Counted from the first letter of the stretch, positions 16,097 through 24,742 are shown. The stretch is 64,000 nucleotides of DNA from an uncultured Bizionia sp. (GCA_947496215.1 CANMCF010000010.1:1-64000); one strand, 5' to 3'. The notes: generated by a model from the sequence alone, not told the origin. A program made the numbers and translations.

Positions 16097-16610
16097 CCCT
16101 TTATTAGGCTACGTTAAAAAGCGAGTTCGCAATCAGGAAGACGCCGAGGATTTAACGCAAGACGTTTTTTTTAAATTATCCAAATCAAATAGAGATGGTG
16201 TCGACAACCTTAAAAGCTGGGTATATACCATTGCAAAAAATACGATTACGGATTACTATAGAAAAAAGCAATTGAAGACGAATTCAATTGAAGACGACTC
16301 CTTTCTTGATTATGACACAATTGAAGACGCAGGAATGGAATTGGGGAAGTGCGTAAACTCATTCATAAATCAATTGCCAGAAGAATATAGGGAACTAATG
16401 ACTCTATCCGAACTAAAGGAGATACCTCAAAAGGAAATTGCAGAGCAGCTCGATATGAACTATGTGACGGTACGGTCAAAAATTCAGAGAGGGCGTAAGA
16501 AGTTAAAAGAACTATTTGAAGGGTGTTGTACCATTTTACAAGGAGGCAAAGGAAGCATTTTAGGTTTTCAGCATAAAACCGATTGTGATGATCAGACATC
16601 TTGCTCTTAA
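16062..16610 (+). CDS. sigZ: ECF RNA polymerase sigma factor, SigZ type
   Basis: The 182 residues have sigma region 2 (PLLGYVKKRVRNQEDAEDLT, QDVFFKL, LKSWVYTIAKNTITDYYRKK) and region 4 (LPEEYRELMTLSELKEIPQKEIAEQL, shown in part as PQKEIAEQLDMNYVTVRSK). They end with a Cys-containing tail, FEGCC ... KTDCDDQTSCS, as is usual for SigZ. No anti-sigma gene is next to it, so the tail cysteines are candidate sensors (inference). The start may be Met1 or Met3, and either overlaps the MFS gene by about 30 bases. It is the obvious factor for the five TGCATC-N15-CGTC sites around it. Confidence 0.9.
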   Translation: MKMQNQIEQLYNPLLGYVKKRVRNQEDAEDLTQDVFFKLSKSNRDGVDNLKSWVYTIAKNTITDYYRKKQLKTNSIEDDSFLDYDTIEDAGMELGKCVNSFINQLPEEYRELMTLSELKEIPQKEIAEQLDMNYVTVRSKIQRGRKKLKELFEGCCTILQGGKGSILGFQHKTDCDDQTSCS

Positions 16611-16628
16611 ACATTGGTTATGATTTTT

Positions 16629-16656
16629 CAAATCATTTTTTGGTTTGTTCGTCTAT
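16629..16656 (+). promoter_or_regulatory. Weak ECF-type (putative SigZ) promoter P3
   Basis: CAAATC (16629-16634, a divergent left box still followed by ATT), 15 bases, CGTCTAT (16650-16656). It sits 28 bases upstream of the ATG at 16684, which supports that start for the rhodanese gene over the TTG at 16645 that would lie inside the promoter. Confidence 0.5.
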
Positions 16657-16683
16657 GAAGGAAAACAACAACAAATCTGGAAA

Positions 16684-16995
16684 ATGAAAGCATCAAAATC
16701 ATATAACAGTAGATATCGAAGAGACTTAATACAATCTTATTTAAAGAATGAAGCCATCGTTCTAGACGTACGATCCCAACAAGAATGGAATTTAGGTCAT
16801 ATGGAAAACTTCAAGCACATTGAGTTTCGCGACATTAAAGGTAAATTGGATTATTTGAAAGCATTGGACAAACCAATTGTAGCAGTTTGTATAAGTGGAA
16901 TGAGAAGTGGTCAAGTAGTAGAACATCTTGTCAGAGAAGGTATTGATGCCATAAATGGAGGTTCTTGGCAAAATGTGGCAGAGTTGATGAACTGA
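16684..16995 (+). CDS. Single-domain rhodanese-like sulfurtransferase
   Basis: The 103 residues from the ATG at 16684 form one rhodanese domain: AIVLDVRSQQEWNLGHM, then the active-site loop VCISGMRSG with the catalytic Cys at about residue 69, then INGGSW. Single-domain rhodaneses move sulfane sulfur onto thiol or cyanide acceptors and often work in persulfide or metalloid detoxification. The CxxxxR loop is complete, so it should be active. It lies 74 bases after sigZ with its own weak ECF-type promoter. Confidence 0.85.
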   Translation: MKASKSYNSRYRRDLIQSYLKNEAIVLDVRSQQEWNLGHMENFKHIEFRDIKGKLDYLKALDKPIVAVCISGMRSGQVVEHLVREGIDAINGGSWQNVAELMN

Positions 16996-17051
16996 AGGAA
17001 ATAAAATACTTGACTTCAGTCACAAACAATATAATTATTGGTTTTCATTTT

Positions 17052-17079
17052 TGCATCATTAAACAGTAAACACGTCTAT
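17052..17079 (+). promoter_or_regulatory. ECF-type (putative SigZ) promoter P4
   Basis: TGCATC (17052-17057), 15 bases, CGTCTAT (17073-17079), 18 bases before the ATG of the MalY/PatB gene. Confidence 0.7.
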
Positions 17080-17097
17080 AGAAAAAAACCTTGATTT

Positions 17098-18273
17098 ATG
17101 AGTACATTCGATACAATTCACCAAAATTACGAACATCGATTCGCAAAAAGCAACCCCAATATGCTAAAACCCATATTTGGGACAACAGATGTAATGCCAT
17201 TATGGATTGCAGATATGGATTTCAAAGTGGCAGAACCCATTACGAACGAATTGCAACGTTTGGTCGACAGAGGGGTCTATGCCTACGAGTTTGATCCCAA
17301 CAAGGTATTTCAGGTCATTGCGGATTGGAATTTAAGGAGACATCGACTAAAATTGAACAGAAAGTCCTTTGTACAGGTATCAGGTGTCCTGACAGGAATA
17401 GCATTGTTGATTAGGGAACTGACCAATGAAGGAGATGGTGTAATGGTTCAAACTCCTGTCTATCATCAGTTTTATAAGATCATTAAATCGGCAGATAGAA
17501 AAATAGTAAGAAATCCATTGAAAATAGTCGATGGCAATTATGAAATGGATTTTGAAGATTTGGAGTTAAAGCTTCAAATAGAAAATGTGAAAATCATATT
17601 GCTTTGCAACCCACACAATCCGGTTGGTCGTGTATGGAATAGAGAAGAATTACAAAGGCTGACAGAATTAGCGAACACCTACAAAGTCACCATAGTGAGT
17701 GATGAAATCCATTCGGACATCATTTATTCGAAAGCCACGTTCAATAGCATTGCATCATTCGATGACAACAAGCATATTTCTATTTTGGGTTCTCCTGCCA
17801 AAACATTTGGAATGCAAAGTATTTCCAATGGTTACCTTTACATTCCTAACAAGGACGTTTTCTCAAAAATGAAGGAAACAATAGGTTCCATGTATCTAGA
17901 CCATGGCAATGCATTTTCTACTTTTGCAACCATTGCCGCCTATACAAAAGGCGAAAAATGGGTAGATGAACTGATCGTTTATTTGGAAAAAAGCATGAAT
18001 TGGATTCAAGATTTCATAAGAAGTGAAATTCCAGAGGTGAAGATGTTCGTGCCAGAAGGGACTTATCAAATCTGGTTGGATTTCAGTAAATTGAACTTGT
18101 CTGATGATGCATTGAAAGATTTGATTTTCATTGAGGCACGACTCGCTTTAACACCAGGTACATGGTTTGACAAGGGCCATTCTCATTTTATGCGTATGAA
18201 CATCGCATCTCCTTTGCCAAAACTCAAGGAAGCCCTTTATCAATTAAAGATTGCGATGAATGAAAGTATATGA
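17098..18273 (+). CDS. MalY/PatB-family PLP-dependent C-S lyase / aminotransferase
   Basis: The 391-residue fold-type I PLP enzyme has WIADMDFKVAEPI near the start and a VLTGIALLIRELT phosphate-binding region. NPHNPVGRVW carries the cofactor-contacting Asn (171), and SDEIHSDI carries D202. The Schiff-base Lys is K235 in GSPAKTFGMQ. Family members cleave cystathionine or cystine-like C-S bonds, giving pyruvate, ammonia and a thiol or H2S, and some act as aminotransferases. Together with the rhodanese this points to sulfur chemistry. Its end overlaps the next flavoprotein gene by 14 bases, so the two are co-translated. Confidence 0.9.
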   Translation: MSTFDTIHQNYEHRFAKSNPNMLKPIFGTTDVMPLWIADMDFKVAEPITNELQRLVDRGVYAYEFDPNKVFQVIADWNLRRHRLKLNRKSFVQVSGVLTGIALLIRELTNEGDGVMVQTPVYHQFYKIIKSADRKIVRNPLKIVDGNYEMDFEDLELKLQIENVKIILLCNPHNPVGRVWNREELQRLTELANTYKVTIVSDEIHSDIIYSKATFNSIASFDDNKHISILGSPAKTFGMQSISNGYLYIPNKDVFSKMKETIGSMYLDHGNAFSTFATIAAYTKGEKWVDELIVYLEKSMNWIQDFIRSEIPEVKMFVPEGTYQIWLDFSKLNLSDDALKDLIFIEARLALTPGTWFDKGHSHFMRMNIASPLPKLKEALYQLKIAMNESI

Positions 18274-19306
18274 TGCACTAGTTCTTGGAGGAGGTCAAGC
18301 AGGGCTTTCCGTAGCTTATTTTTTAAGACGAAGCAAACTCGATTATCTCGTTTTGGATGATCAGGAAAAAGCAGGGGGTTCATGGTTGAAAGTCTGGGAT
18401 GGTTTAAAGTTGTTTTCTCCTACTGAATATAGCTCGCTTTCAGGTTGGGGAATGCCAAAAGGTGAAAACGAATATCCAACCAAAGACGAATTCATCTCCT
18501 ATTTGGAACAATATGAATCCCGCTATGATATTCCAATACATAGAAATGTGAAAGTCATTGATGTAATCAAGGACAATGGGTTGTTTAAAGTGGAAACAAA
18601 CCAGAGCACATACTATTCAAAGACATTGGTCAGTGCCACAGGTACAGCCCAAGAACCCTTCGTTCCAACTTATTTGAATCAAAAGGTGTTCAAAGGAAAG
18701 CAATTACATTCGTCAGACTATAGAAACACCAACAACCTAGGCGGTAAAAAAGTATTGATAGTTGGAGGCGGGAATTCTGGTGCTCAGATTTTAGCCGAAG
18801 TATCCAAAGTGGCGCAAACACAATGGGTAACCTTGGAGGTTCCTTATTTTTTGCCAGATGATATCGATGGACGTTACCTATTCAATGCTGCCACGCAAAG
18901 ATTCCTGGGGAAACCGTCAAATCCTTCTTCGGGAATCAAAGCTTCATTGAGTAACATCGTCATGGTCGAAAGTGTAAAGGATGCGAGAAATAGAAATGTC
19001 TTACAGGCTAAACGGCCATTCAAATCCTTTTACGAACGAGGTGTCATCTGGGAAGACGATACCAAGGAGCCGTTTGATGTTGTAATTTGGTGTACGGGTT
19101 TCAAGGCCAACCTAGCACATTTGCAACGTTTGAACATCATAGAAAACAATCGTATTGAAACCAAATACACACGTTCGATAAAACAGCCCGAACTATGGCT
19201 CGTAGGTTACGGTGGTTGGACAGGTTTTGCATCCGCAACCATTTATGGGGTAGGTAAGACAGCGAGGCAAACAGTAAAGGAGATTACCGCGTTTTTGGGC
19301 AATTGA
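18260..19306 (+). CDS. Flavin-containing monooxygenase-like oxidoreductase
   Basis: The 348 residues have a FAD motif (DALVLGGGQAGLSVAYFL, 5-22) and an NADPH motif (KKVLIVGGGNSGAQILAEV, about 165-183). Other features are GGSWLKVWDGLKLFSP, TEYSSLSG, a late VVIWCTGFKANL, and a C-terminal GYGGWTGFASATIYGVG. This is the compact ArsO/CzcO-like group of flavoprotein monooxygenases, often found in arsenic or metal clusters; the substrate is unproved. It starts inside the MalY/PatB gene. Having two different flavoproteins in one regulon suggests a redox conversion of the inducing compound (inference). Confidence 0.88.
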   Translation: MKVYDALVLGGGQAGLSVAYFLRRSKLDYLVLDDQEKAGGSWLKVWDGLKLFSPTEYSSLSGWGMPKGENEYPTKDEFISYLEQYESRYDIPIHRNVKVIDVIKDNGLFKVETNQSTYYSKTLVSATGTAQEPFVPTYLNQKVFKGKQLHSSDYRNTNNLGGKKVLIVGGGNSGAQILAEVSKVAQTQWVTLEVPYFLPDDIDGRYLFNAATQRFLGKPSNPSSGIKASLSNIVMVESVKDARNRNVLQAKRPFKSFYERGVIWEDDTKEPFDVVIWCTGFKANLAHLQRLNIIENNRIETKYTRSIKQPELWLVGYGGWTGFASATIYGVGKTARQTVKEITAFLGN

Positions 19307-19324
19307 AAATTAATTGGTTTTTTC

Positions 19325-19352
19325 TGCATCATTTTCAAGAGTCTTCGTCCTA
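19325..19352 (+). promoter_or_regulatory. ECF-type (putative SigZ) promoter P5
   Basis: TGCATC (19325-19330), 15 bases, CGTCCTA (19346-19352), 40 bases before the secreted Cys-rich protein gene. The spacer begins ATTTTC, as in P1 and P2. Confidence 0.72.
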
Positions 19353-19392
19353 TCAGATGTAAATCAATGTTTAATTCAAAAATCTGATAAAA

Positions 19393-19920
19393 ATGAACTT
19401 TAATTTAAAATCCTTGGTAGTAGCATCAACAATGGCCTTTGCCATGTTGTTCAGTACAAATACTACGGCTCAGTCTTCTTGTTGTGGTGGAGAAAACCAC
19501 GATGAGAAAACCTGTGCCACCAATCACAAAGACGGTAAAAAAACAGCTTCTTGTGGAACAGCATCCAAAACGAATGAAGCAACATCTGGTTGTTTGCCGT
19601 CTAGTTGCCGTGGGGCAAAAACCAAGTTTGGGGAAGCAAAGGTCATTTCCGACTTGAGAAGTAACTTGATAGCACTCAAGTCTGAAATGGAAAAATCCAA
19701 AGCACCAAAATTCGAATCACGCTCATACGACATACATGGTATTGTAGGGAAAACGGACGACGAAAGCCTAGAAATCATCATTAGAGAATTAAAACTCATT
19801 GAAAAAGATTTCTCCAATAAGATGAGATTCAAACCTTTGGCATTTACATTGCCAGACAACAAGGCCAAACAAATAAAATACTTGGAAAGTAGAATTGAAG
19901 GACTTAAAAAGATCTTATAG
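19393..19920 (+). CDS. Secreted Cys-rich protein of the SigZ cluster
   Basis: The 175-residue protein has a signal peptide (to about TTTAQ, 26). A 45-residue Cys-rich, low-complexity segment follows (QSSCCGGE, KTCATN, TASCG, SGCLPSSCRG) and then a charged helical domain (about 75-175: KVISDLRSNLIALKSEMEKS, IIIRELKLIEKDFSN). I recognise no named family. Export plus paired cysteines suggests binding of a thiophilic metal or metalloid in the periplasm. It has its own ECF-type promoter and is followed by the DUF2271-like membrane protein gene. Confidence 0.8.
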   Translation: MNFNLKSLVVASTMAFAMLFSTNTTAQSSCCGGENHDEKTCATNHKDGKKTASCGTASKTNEATSGCLPSSCRGAKTKFGEAKVISDLRSNLIALKSEMEKSKAPKFESRSYDIHGIVGKTDDESLEIIIRELKLIEKDFSNKMRFKPLAFTLPDNKAKQIKYLESRIEGLKKIL

Positions 19921-19948
19921 CATTCCTCAATCAAAAAAACATATATTC

Positions 19949-19983
19949 AACGCAGTTGAGTTGTTAATTGCTTCAGCTGCGTT
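19949..19983. repeat. Inverted repeat between the last two genes of the SigZ cluster
   Basis: AACGCAGTTGA (19949-19959) and TCAGCTGCGTT (19973-19983) pair at 10 of 11 positions around a 13-base loop. No T run follows, so it is more likely an attenuator or operator-like element, or a 3'-end stabiliser, than a standard terminator. Confidence 0.45.
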
Positions 19984-20012
19984 TGAAATCACTGTTAAAT
20001 ATTTGCATTTCA

Positions 20013-21035
20013 ATGACTTTTAGAAAAATTATAAGCTTGTCCATCGGGGTTAGCTTTGTGGTATTGCTCATTACTGGAATATTATCTTACTTCCAAGTGT
20101 ATTCCAGAGGTACAGCCACCTTGCACACTGTATTTGGGATCTTGTTTTCATTGGGAATTCTATTTCATCTAAAAAACAATTTTCGTTCAATTAAAATATA
20201 TGCAAAAGGAAGGGTTTTCCTTTTAGTGATTTTGATTGGGACATTGTTCTTTTTCGGAGCGTCCTATCAAACATCTCCCTTCGATGAATTGATGAATTTT
20301 GGAGCAAAGCAGAAGGCTACTTCCAAAAAGGAATTGAACCAATCAACCTACGAGATTGTAGAGATGGATGTATCCAATGATATCAAGTTAACGATTGATG
20401 CATTGAGGTCAGAGCATTATTGGCATCCGCAAATGGCAGTTTGGATAGAGGATGAGAAAGGGAACTTCCTGAAGACTCTCTTTGTTTCAAAAGCTACGGC
20501 GAGGGGATTGTTTTTTGGAGGGAGAAGCAAAGACAACTTTAAAGATTTTGACGAAAGCAAAGATGCTTCGGGTGATTATAGGCGTGTCAATGCACTACCG
20601 GTTTGGTCTAATAAAAGAGGCGTGAAATATGCCGATGGCCTATATGTTCCACCAAGCAATGATCCATTGCCAGATGCCATTACCGGAGCAACCTTAACAG
20701 ACAATTTTCAACTTTTGTCCTCCATTGAGAACATTTCAAGATTTAAATTGAAAATTGAAATCAATGTGGCTTTCGATGACAATGAATATTATTCAGAATA
20801 CGATTTTCCAAATGATGAGACTTTTCACAATGGTACAGGGCAATTGGGACAACCATCGATAATTTTTGATGCCTCAATAGACTTGGGTGATGGAAAGAAC
20901 TATTATTTGATGGAGCTCATTGGTCATGGTCACCATTCTGGGGGAAACGGAAAGATATTTGAAGATTTGTCCACTTTGACTGCAGCCAAGCATATTATGG
21001 AACGTATTGTTGTTGGTGTGAAAATGACCTTGTAG
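20013..21035 (+). CDS. Membrane protein with DUF4405-like helices and a DUF2271-like domain
   Basis: I chose the ATG at 20013 (MTFRKIISLSIG), which begins the first helix; an earlier in-frame ATG at 19968 adds 15 unlike residues. Three hydrophobic segments (about 5-25, 40-56, 66-84, with HTVFGILFSLGILFHL) resemble the membrane part of DUF4405 proteins. The outer domain has YWHPQMAVWIEDEKGNFLKT, DAITGATL and an immunoglobulin-like end, as in DUF2271. The last part has a His-rich GHGHHSGGNG. Such proteins are linked to cytochrome or flavin electron transfer at the membrane, which would suit two flavoproteins upstream, but this is inference. Confidence 0.65.
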   Translation: MTFRKIISLSIGVSFVVLLITGILSYFQVYSRGTATLHTVFGILFSLGILFHLKNNFRSIKIYAKGRVFLLVILIGTLFFFGASYQTSPFDELMNFGAKQKATSKKELNQSTYEIVEMDVSNDIKLTIDALRSEHYWHPQMAVWIEDEKGNFLKTLFVSKATARGLFFGGRSKDNFKDFDESKDASGDYRRVNALPVWSNKRGVKYADGLYVPPSNDPLPDAITGATLTDNFQLLSSIENISRFKLKIEINVAFDDNEYYSEYDFPNDETFHNGTGQLGQPSIIFDASIDLGDGKNYYLMELIGHGHHSGGNGKIFEDLSTLTAAKHIMERIVVGVKMTL

Positions 21036-21458
21036 GTTTTGAAGAAAAGGAATGAGTATTGAATATTTTCCATGCAAAAAGTCTTGGAAAATGTTTGGCT
21101 GACATCAAGATCAATTTCTAGTAAAGTAGATCAGTTACAACGAAGGCATATTTCATCAGATACCGAGAACAGCAGACTAATTGTCTTATATCTAACCAAT
21201 TAGTTTGAGAAGTGTGTTCTTAAACCAATTGAATATGCCCTTCGTTTTGTAACATCCATTAGATTAGATGATGGATTGGAAGAATTAAAGTAGACATTAA
21301 GCCTTCGTTGTAAAAGGGAGCTTGTCCCAAATCCCATCTCTGGCTTGTTAATTACATTAAATTCTACCAATCTACATCACACCTAGTAATAAACACATTT
21401 AACCCTAATTTTAGAGTCAATTCAAGGGGGTCTTCATTTGAAAACAATCAAATACCAA
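21036..21458. other. Intergenic gap of about 420 bases
   Basis: It lies between convergent genes. I see no gene, no strong hairpin and no repeat in it. Confidence 0.5.
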
Positions 21459-22565
21459 TTACTTTTTAACTATCTTTTTTACTATCGATGCTTGTGCATC
21501 TGTTATTTCTACAAAATATACTCCTTCCGAGAAATTTGAAATGTCAATGCTCGTTTTTGGGGTACTCAAAACCTTTTTTCCCGAAGCGGAATATATGGAT
21601 GCGCCTGCAAAGCCCATCCCTTTGGTCACTATCTTTATTTTTGTTGAAGCTGGATTTGGAAATATGCTATACAAGGAGTCGATATTAAAATCTGGGACAT
21701 TCAAGAGACATGAAGCTTCAACTTCCTGTTCCGAATTGCATCCTGTTAAATTATTTTCGATTGTGGCCAATCCATCTATATTCAAATACTCGCATAGTAC
21801 ACTGCATTCTTCCAATTCGAGGTTGTCTTTTACGATCCAATGACCAACAGTCGTTGGGTCGATGTTGGCAAGTGCAGAAATATCTTGTAAAACAGCGTTG
21901 CCTTCAATTTGTAGATCTTTATATACACCTTCCAGATTGTCCAAGCCAGACAGACTTTGTAAAGTGTTATTGCTCAAAATTCTCAGATGATCCGATAGGG
22001 GACCTGAAACCCCTTCTAAACCCTCTAAGCTTGTCAAGTGGTCATTGCTGCTAATAACGACCTCGTTATGTGCCTGAATATTTTCAAGGCCAGAGAGGTT
22101 TTCCAGGTTGTCGTTGCCTATGATTTTTAGATAGTTCATATCTGTAAGCCCAGACAAAGGGTTGAGTGATTCAAGCTTTGGATTGTTGAAGACAGTAAGT
22201 CCGAAATAGCCCAATGGTCCAGAAAAATTACTTATGGAAGTTAACAAAGGGTTATCCGAAATATCCAAAAGAGCAGCTTGTCCAACAAACTGAATTGAAC
22301 CCAATCCATCAAAATTCACTAGATCCGTATAGGTTATTCTAAAATGACTCTTGATTTTCGATATCTGGTTTAGTCCAGACAGATCAACAATGTCAGAGTT
22401 ATGACCATTTATTATTAAAGGATCTGTAAGCTCTGTACAATTGGGATAGTTGGATGCGAAATCATCTATTTGTTGCTGACTTTGTATTACCAAAAATTGG
22501 GGGCATTGCCCATTGCCATATAAATAAGAGAACAGAAGTAAAGTAAAGCATAATATTTTTTTCAT
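21459..22565 (-). CDS. T9SS-exported leucine-rich-repeat-like surface protein
   Basis: The 368 residues have a signal peptide (to about GNG, 19). About 230 residues of irregular repeats follow (GLNQISKIK, GLGSIQFVG, NPLLTSISNF, GLTDMNYLKIIGNDNLENLS, GLEGVSG), like receptor-L-domain or LRR-type folds. A type A T9SS sorting domain ends the protein (about 292-368: YSIFPNPASTKIKI ... GVYFVEI ... IVKKIVKK). It should be carried across the outer membrane and fixed to or released from the surface. Two Cys (about 255 and 258: EECSVLC) may cap the repeats. The binding partner is unknown. Confidence 0.85.
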   Translation of the reverse strand: MKKILCFTLLLFSYLYGNGQCPQFLVIQSQQQIDDFASNYPNCTELTDPLIINGHNSDIVDLSGLNQISKIKSHFRITYTDLVNFDGLGSIQFVGQAALLDISDNPLLTSISNFSGPLGYFGLTVFNNPKLESLNPLSGLTDMNYLKIIGNDNLENLSGLENIQAHNEVVISSNDHLTSLEGLEGVSGPLSDHLRILSNNTLQSLSGLDNLEGVYKDLQIEGNAVLQDISALANIDPTTVGHWIVKDNLELEECSVLCEYLNIDGLATIENNLTGCNSEQEVEASCLLNVPDFNIDSLYSIFPNPASTKIKIVTKGMGFAGASIYSASGKKVLSTPKTSIDISNFSEGVYFVEITDAQASIVKKIVKK

Positions 22566-23059
22566 AATTCAGAAGATTTAAATAATTCATTAAGGGAATC
22601 TCCGCTATTATCAACAATCTATAACGGTGTCATAAAATTATTGCTTTATGTAAAGAAATGGCCTAGATTGACCACTACAAAACCATAGCAGTTATCTTTT
22701 TGGAAGAACAAAACCACAACAGGGTCTGCATTGATTTCTGCTAAATCATTGATTGAATAAATTCATTTTCAAAACATCTCAAGCTCCTTTTTTTGTATTG
22801 ATTGCCATATGAAATAAAATAAAAAGCTATATTTAGTAGACTCAAAATTCAAGAACGGAAATCTTTGGAGAATATGGTCAAGGACAAGAACCTTGTAAAA
22901 GGTAGGAGTTCCAATAATCGATCTTGTGATTGGATAATAGTAAATTTTGTTGAAAAAGCATTTTGTTTTGTAAGGGTTTGGTTTTCATAATTCACGGTCA
23001 TTGTGCTAGTGATCGGGACATTCTTATTTAAACAGGAAAACTCTTTATTGTAACTTGGT
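22566..23059. other. Divergent intergenic gap of 494 bases
   Basis: Upstream regions of the LRR protein gene (minus) and the membrane LuxR-type regulator (plus). No gene, clear promoter match or repeat was found in it. Confidence 0.5.
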
Positions 23060-24742
23060 ATGAAATATGAATTTGGTTGTGATTTCTCGAAGATTCCGCT
23101 ATGGATGATTTTATGCTGTTTCTTTATTTTTGTTGGGACTGCTCAAGAAAAACAAACAACAGACGGTCTATTCAATAATTTAATTGCTTCAGGAGACGCC
23201 AAAAGAGAATCTGATTGGCTTGGTGCCCTTGAAGATTATTTGAAAGCCGAAAAAATTGTCCTTGGCTTGGACAATCAAAAAGACCTTATCACAGTTTATG
23301 AGAAACTAGCCCTATTGTATTACAATGATGAAGACCAAAGGGATGAACTGTTGTCTTATTCCCTTGAAGGATTGGAGATGGCTAAAAAAGAAAAGGATAC
23401 AGCTCGTACCATCTTCTTCAATCGTTGTGCAGGAACTGTATACACACGCGTGGATTCTTTTGATTTGGCCAAGACCCATCTTATGGAAGCCTTGGTTTTG
23501 AATGAGGAAGTGGATGATTACTTCATTCGAGCTGCCATCTATGTGGATCTTGCTGCCATGTATAGCTTAAGCGGAGAGTATGACAAGGCGATTGATATAT
23601 ATAGTTCTTTGGAAAAAAGAACCATCTTCGAAAAACCCCGTTATATTACAGATGACAGGGAGCATAAATTCAATTTGGCCATAGTCACCTTTCATTACAA
23701 TTGGGCAAAGGCCCTCTATGAAAAAGGAGATTACGAGAAGTCCCATGACTTGATAAACAAAACGTTGAAGGATATAGATTCATTAGATGTAGAGCCTATT
23801 TTCGTTGGAATCTCAGAAGTCTTGCTTAGTATGTACCATAACAAAAAGAAAGATTGGGAGAAAAGCGCAAGATATGGGGACAGCGCCATGAGTTTCCTGA
23901 AAGAAGTACATCGAGAAGAATTTTTGGACAATGGATTTCAGCAAGCATATTCTGAAAGCTTGATAATGTCAGGGAAGTATAAAAAGGCTATGGCTACTTC
24001 AGAGTATTTTGAAAAAAGGGAAGATTCATTGTCAAAGGAAAAATTGAAGAGAAGAATATTTCACATTGAAAAAATAGACGCCATAAGAAAGAGTATTTCT
24101 GTCCTTGAGGCCCAAAAACATCAAGCAACACTTAATTCAGAAAAGATTAAAAGTAGAAGCATATTGTACATACTATTGCTATGTATAGCGGTATTTGTTC
24201 TAGTTGTTTATCGAAACAGGTTGAAAAAGAATAAATTGACTCATACGTTGCTTGTGGCAAAAAAAGAGCAGATGGAATATAGGTTAGGTCAGAACAAAAG
24301 AGAAATAACATCTAAATTAATACAGATGTCGGATACAAAGACCACACTTTTGTCCCTATCTGAAGAGATCAATAAAATCCGCTCCGATGACAGTCTCAAT
24401 GATGATGTAAGGGAAAGATTATCTAAAATATTAAGCAAGATCAAGTTATCCAAGAACCAAAACATCTGGGGAGAATTCGAGAAGAGGTTTGAAGAAATCA
24501 ATCCAGAGTTTTATGCTACCCTTCATGAAAGACATCCCAATCTATCCCGAGGAGAACGAATTCTATGTGCTTATTTAAAACTTAATCTTACATCGAAGGA
24601 GATTGCTTCAATTTCAGGCAATACTACAAAGGCCGTGGAAGTAAGTCGTTCCCGTTTAAGAAAGAAATTAGGGATTTCGAACAACAAGGATGTCAATCTT
24701 AACATATACATAAGGCATTTGGAAAAGAAGGATTTGTCATAG
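23060..24742 (+). CDS. Membrane-tethered TPR regulator with a LuxR-type DNA-binding end
   Basis: The 560-residue protein has a signal or anchor segment (about 12-29), an extracytoplasmic block of TPR repeats (about 35-340), a transmembrane helix (about 367-387, ILYILLLCIAVFVLVVY), a coiled coil, and a C-terminal helix-turn-helix of LuxR/GerE type (about 495-548: HPNLSRGERILCAYLKLNLT, then SKEIASISGNTTKAVEVSRS). There is no kinase or receiver domain. It joins input and DNA-binding output in one chain, a one-component regulator common in Bacteroidota. No target is visible. It is transcribed away from the LRR surface-protein gene, a possible target. Confidence 0.85.
   Translation: MKYEFGCDFSKIPLWMILCCFFIFVGTAQEKQTTDGLFNNLIASGDAKRESDWLGALEDYLKAEKIVLGLDNQKDLITVYEKLALLYYNDEDQRDELLSYSLEGLEMAKKEKDTARTIFFNRCAGTVYTRVDSFDLAKTHLMEALVLNEEVDDYFIRAAIYVDLAAMYSLSGEYDKAIDIYSSLEKRTIFEKPRYITDDREHKFNLAIVTFHYNWAKALYEKGDYEKSHDLINKTLKDIDSLDVEPIFVGISEVLLSMYHNKKKDWEKSARYGDSAMSFLKEVHREEFLDNGFQQAYSESLIMSGKYKKAMATSEYFEKREDSLSKEKLKRRIFHIEKIDAIRKSISVLEAQKHQATLNSEKIKSRSILYILLLCIAVFVLVVYRNRLKKNKLTHTLLVAKKEQMEYRLGQNKREITSKLIQMSDTKTTLLSLSEEINKIRSDDSLNDDVRERLSKILSKIKLSKNQNIWGEFEKRFEEINPEFYATLHERHPNLSRGERILCAYLKLNLTSKEIASISGNTTKAVEVSRSRLRKKLGISNNKDVNLNIYIRHLEKKDLS

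Noticed and set aside
16645-16683. TTG start for the rhodanese gene
   Set aside because: It would lie inside the ECF-type promoter, and the added 13 residues are not part of the fold. The ATG at 16684 is preferred.
19983-20013. TGCATT near the DUF2271-like gene as a sixth ECF-type promoter
   Set aside because: There is no CGTC box 15 bases further on. The gene is more likely transcribed with the Cys-rich protein gene.
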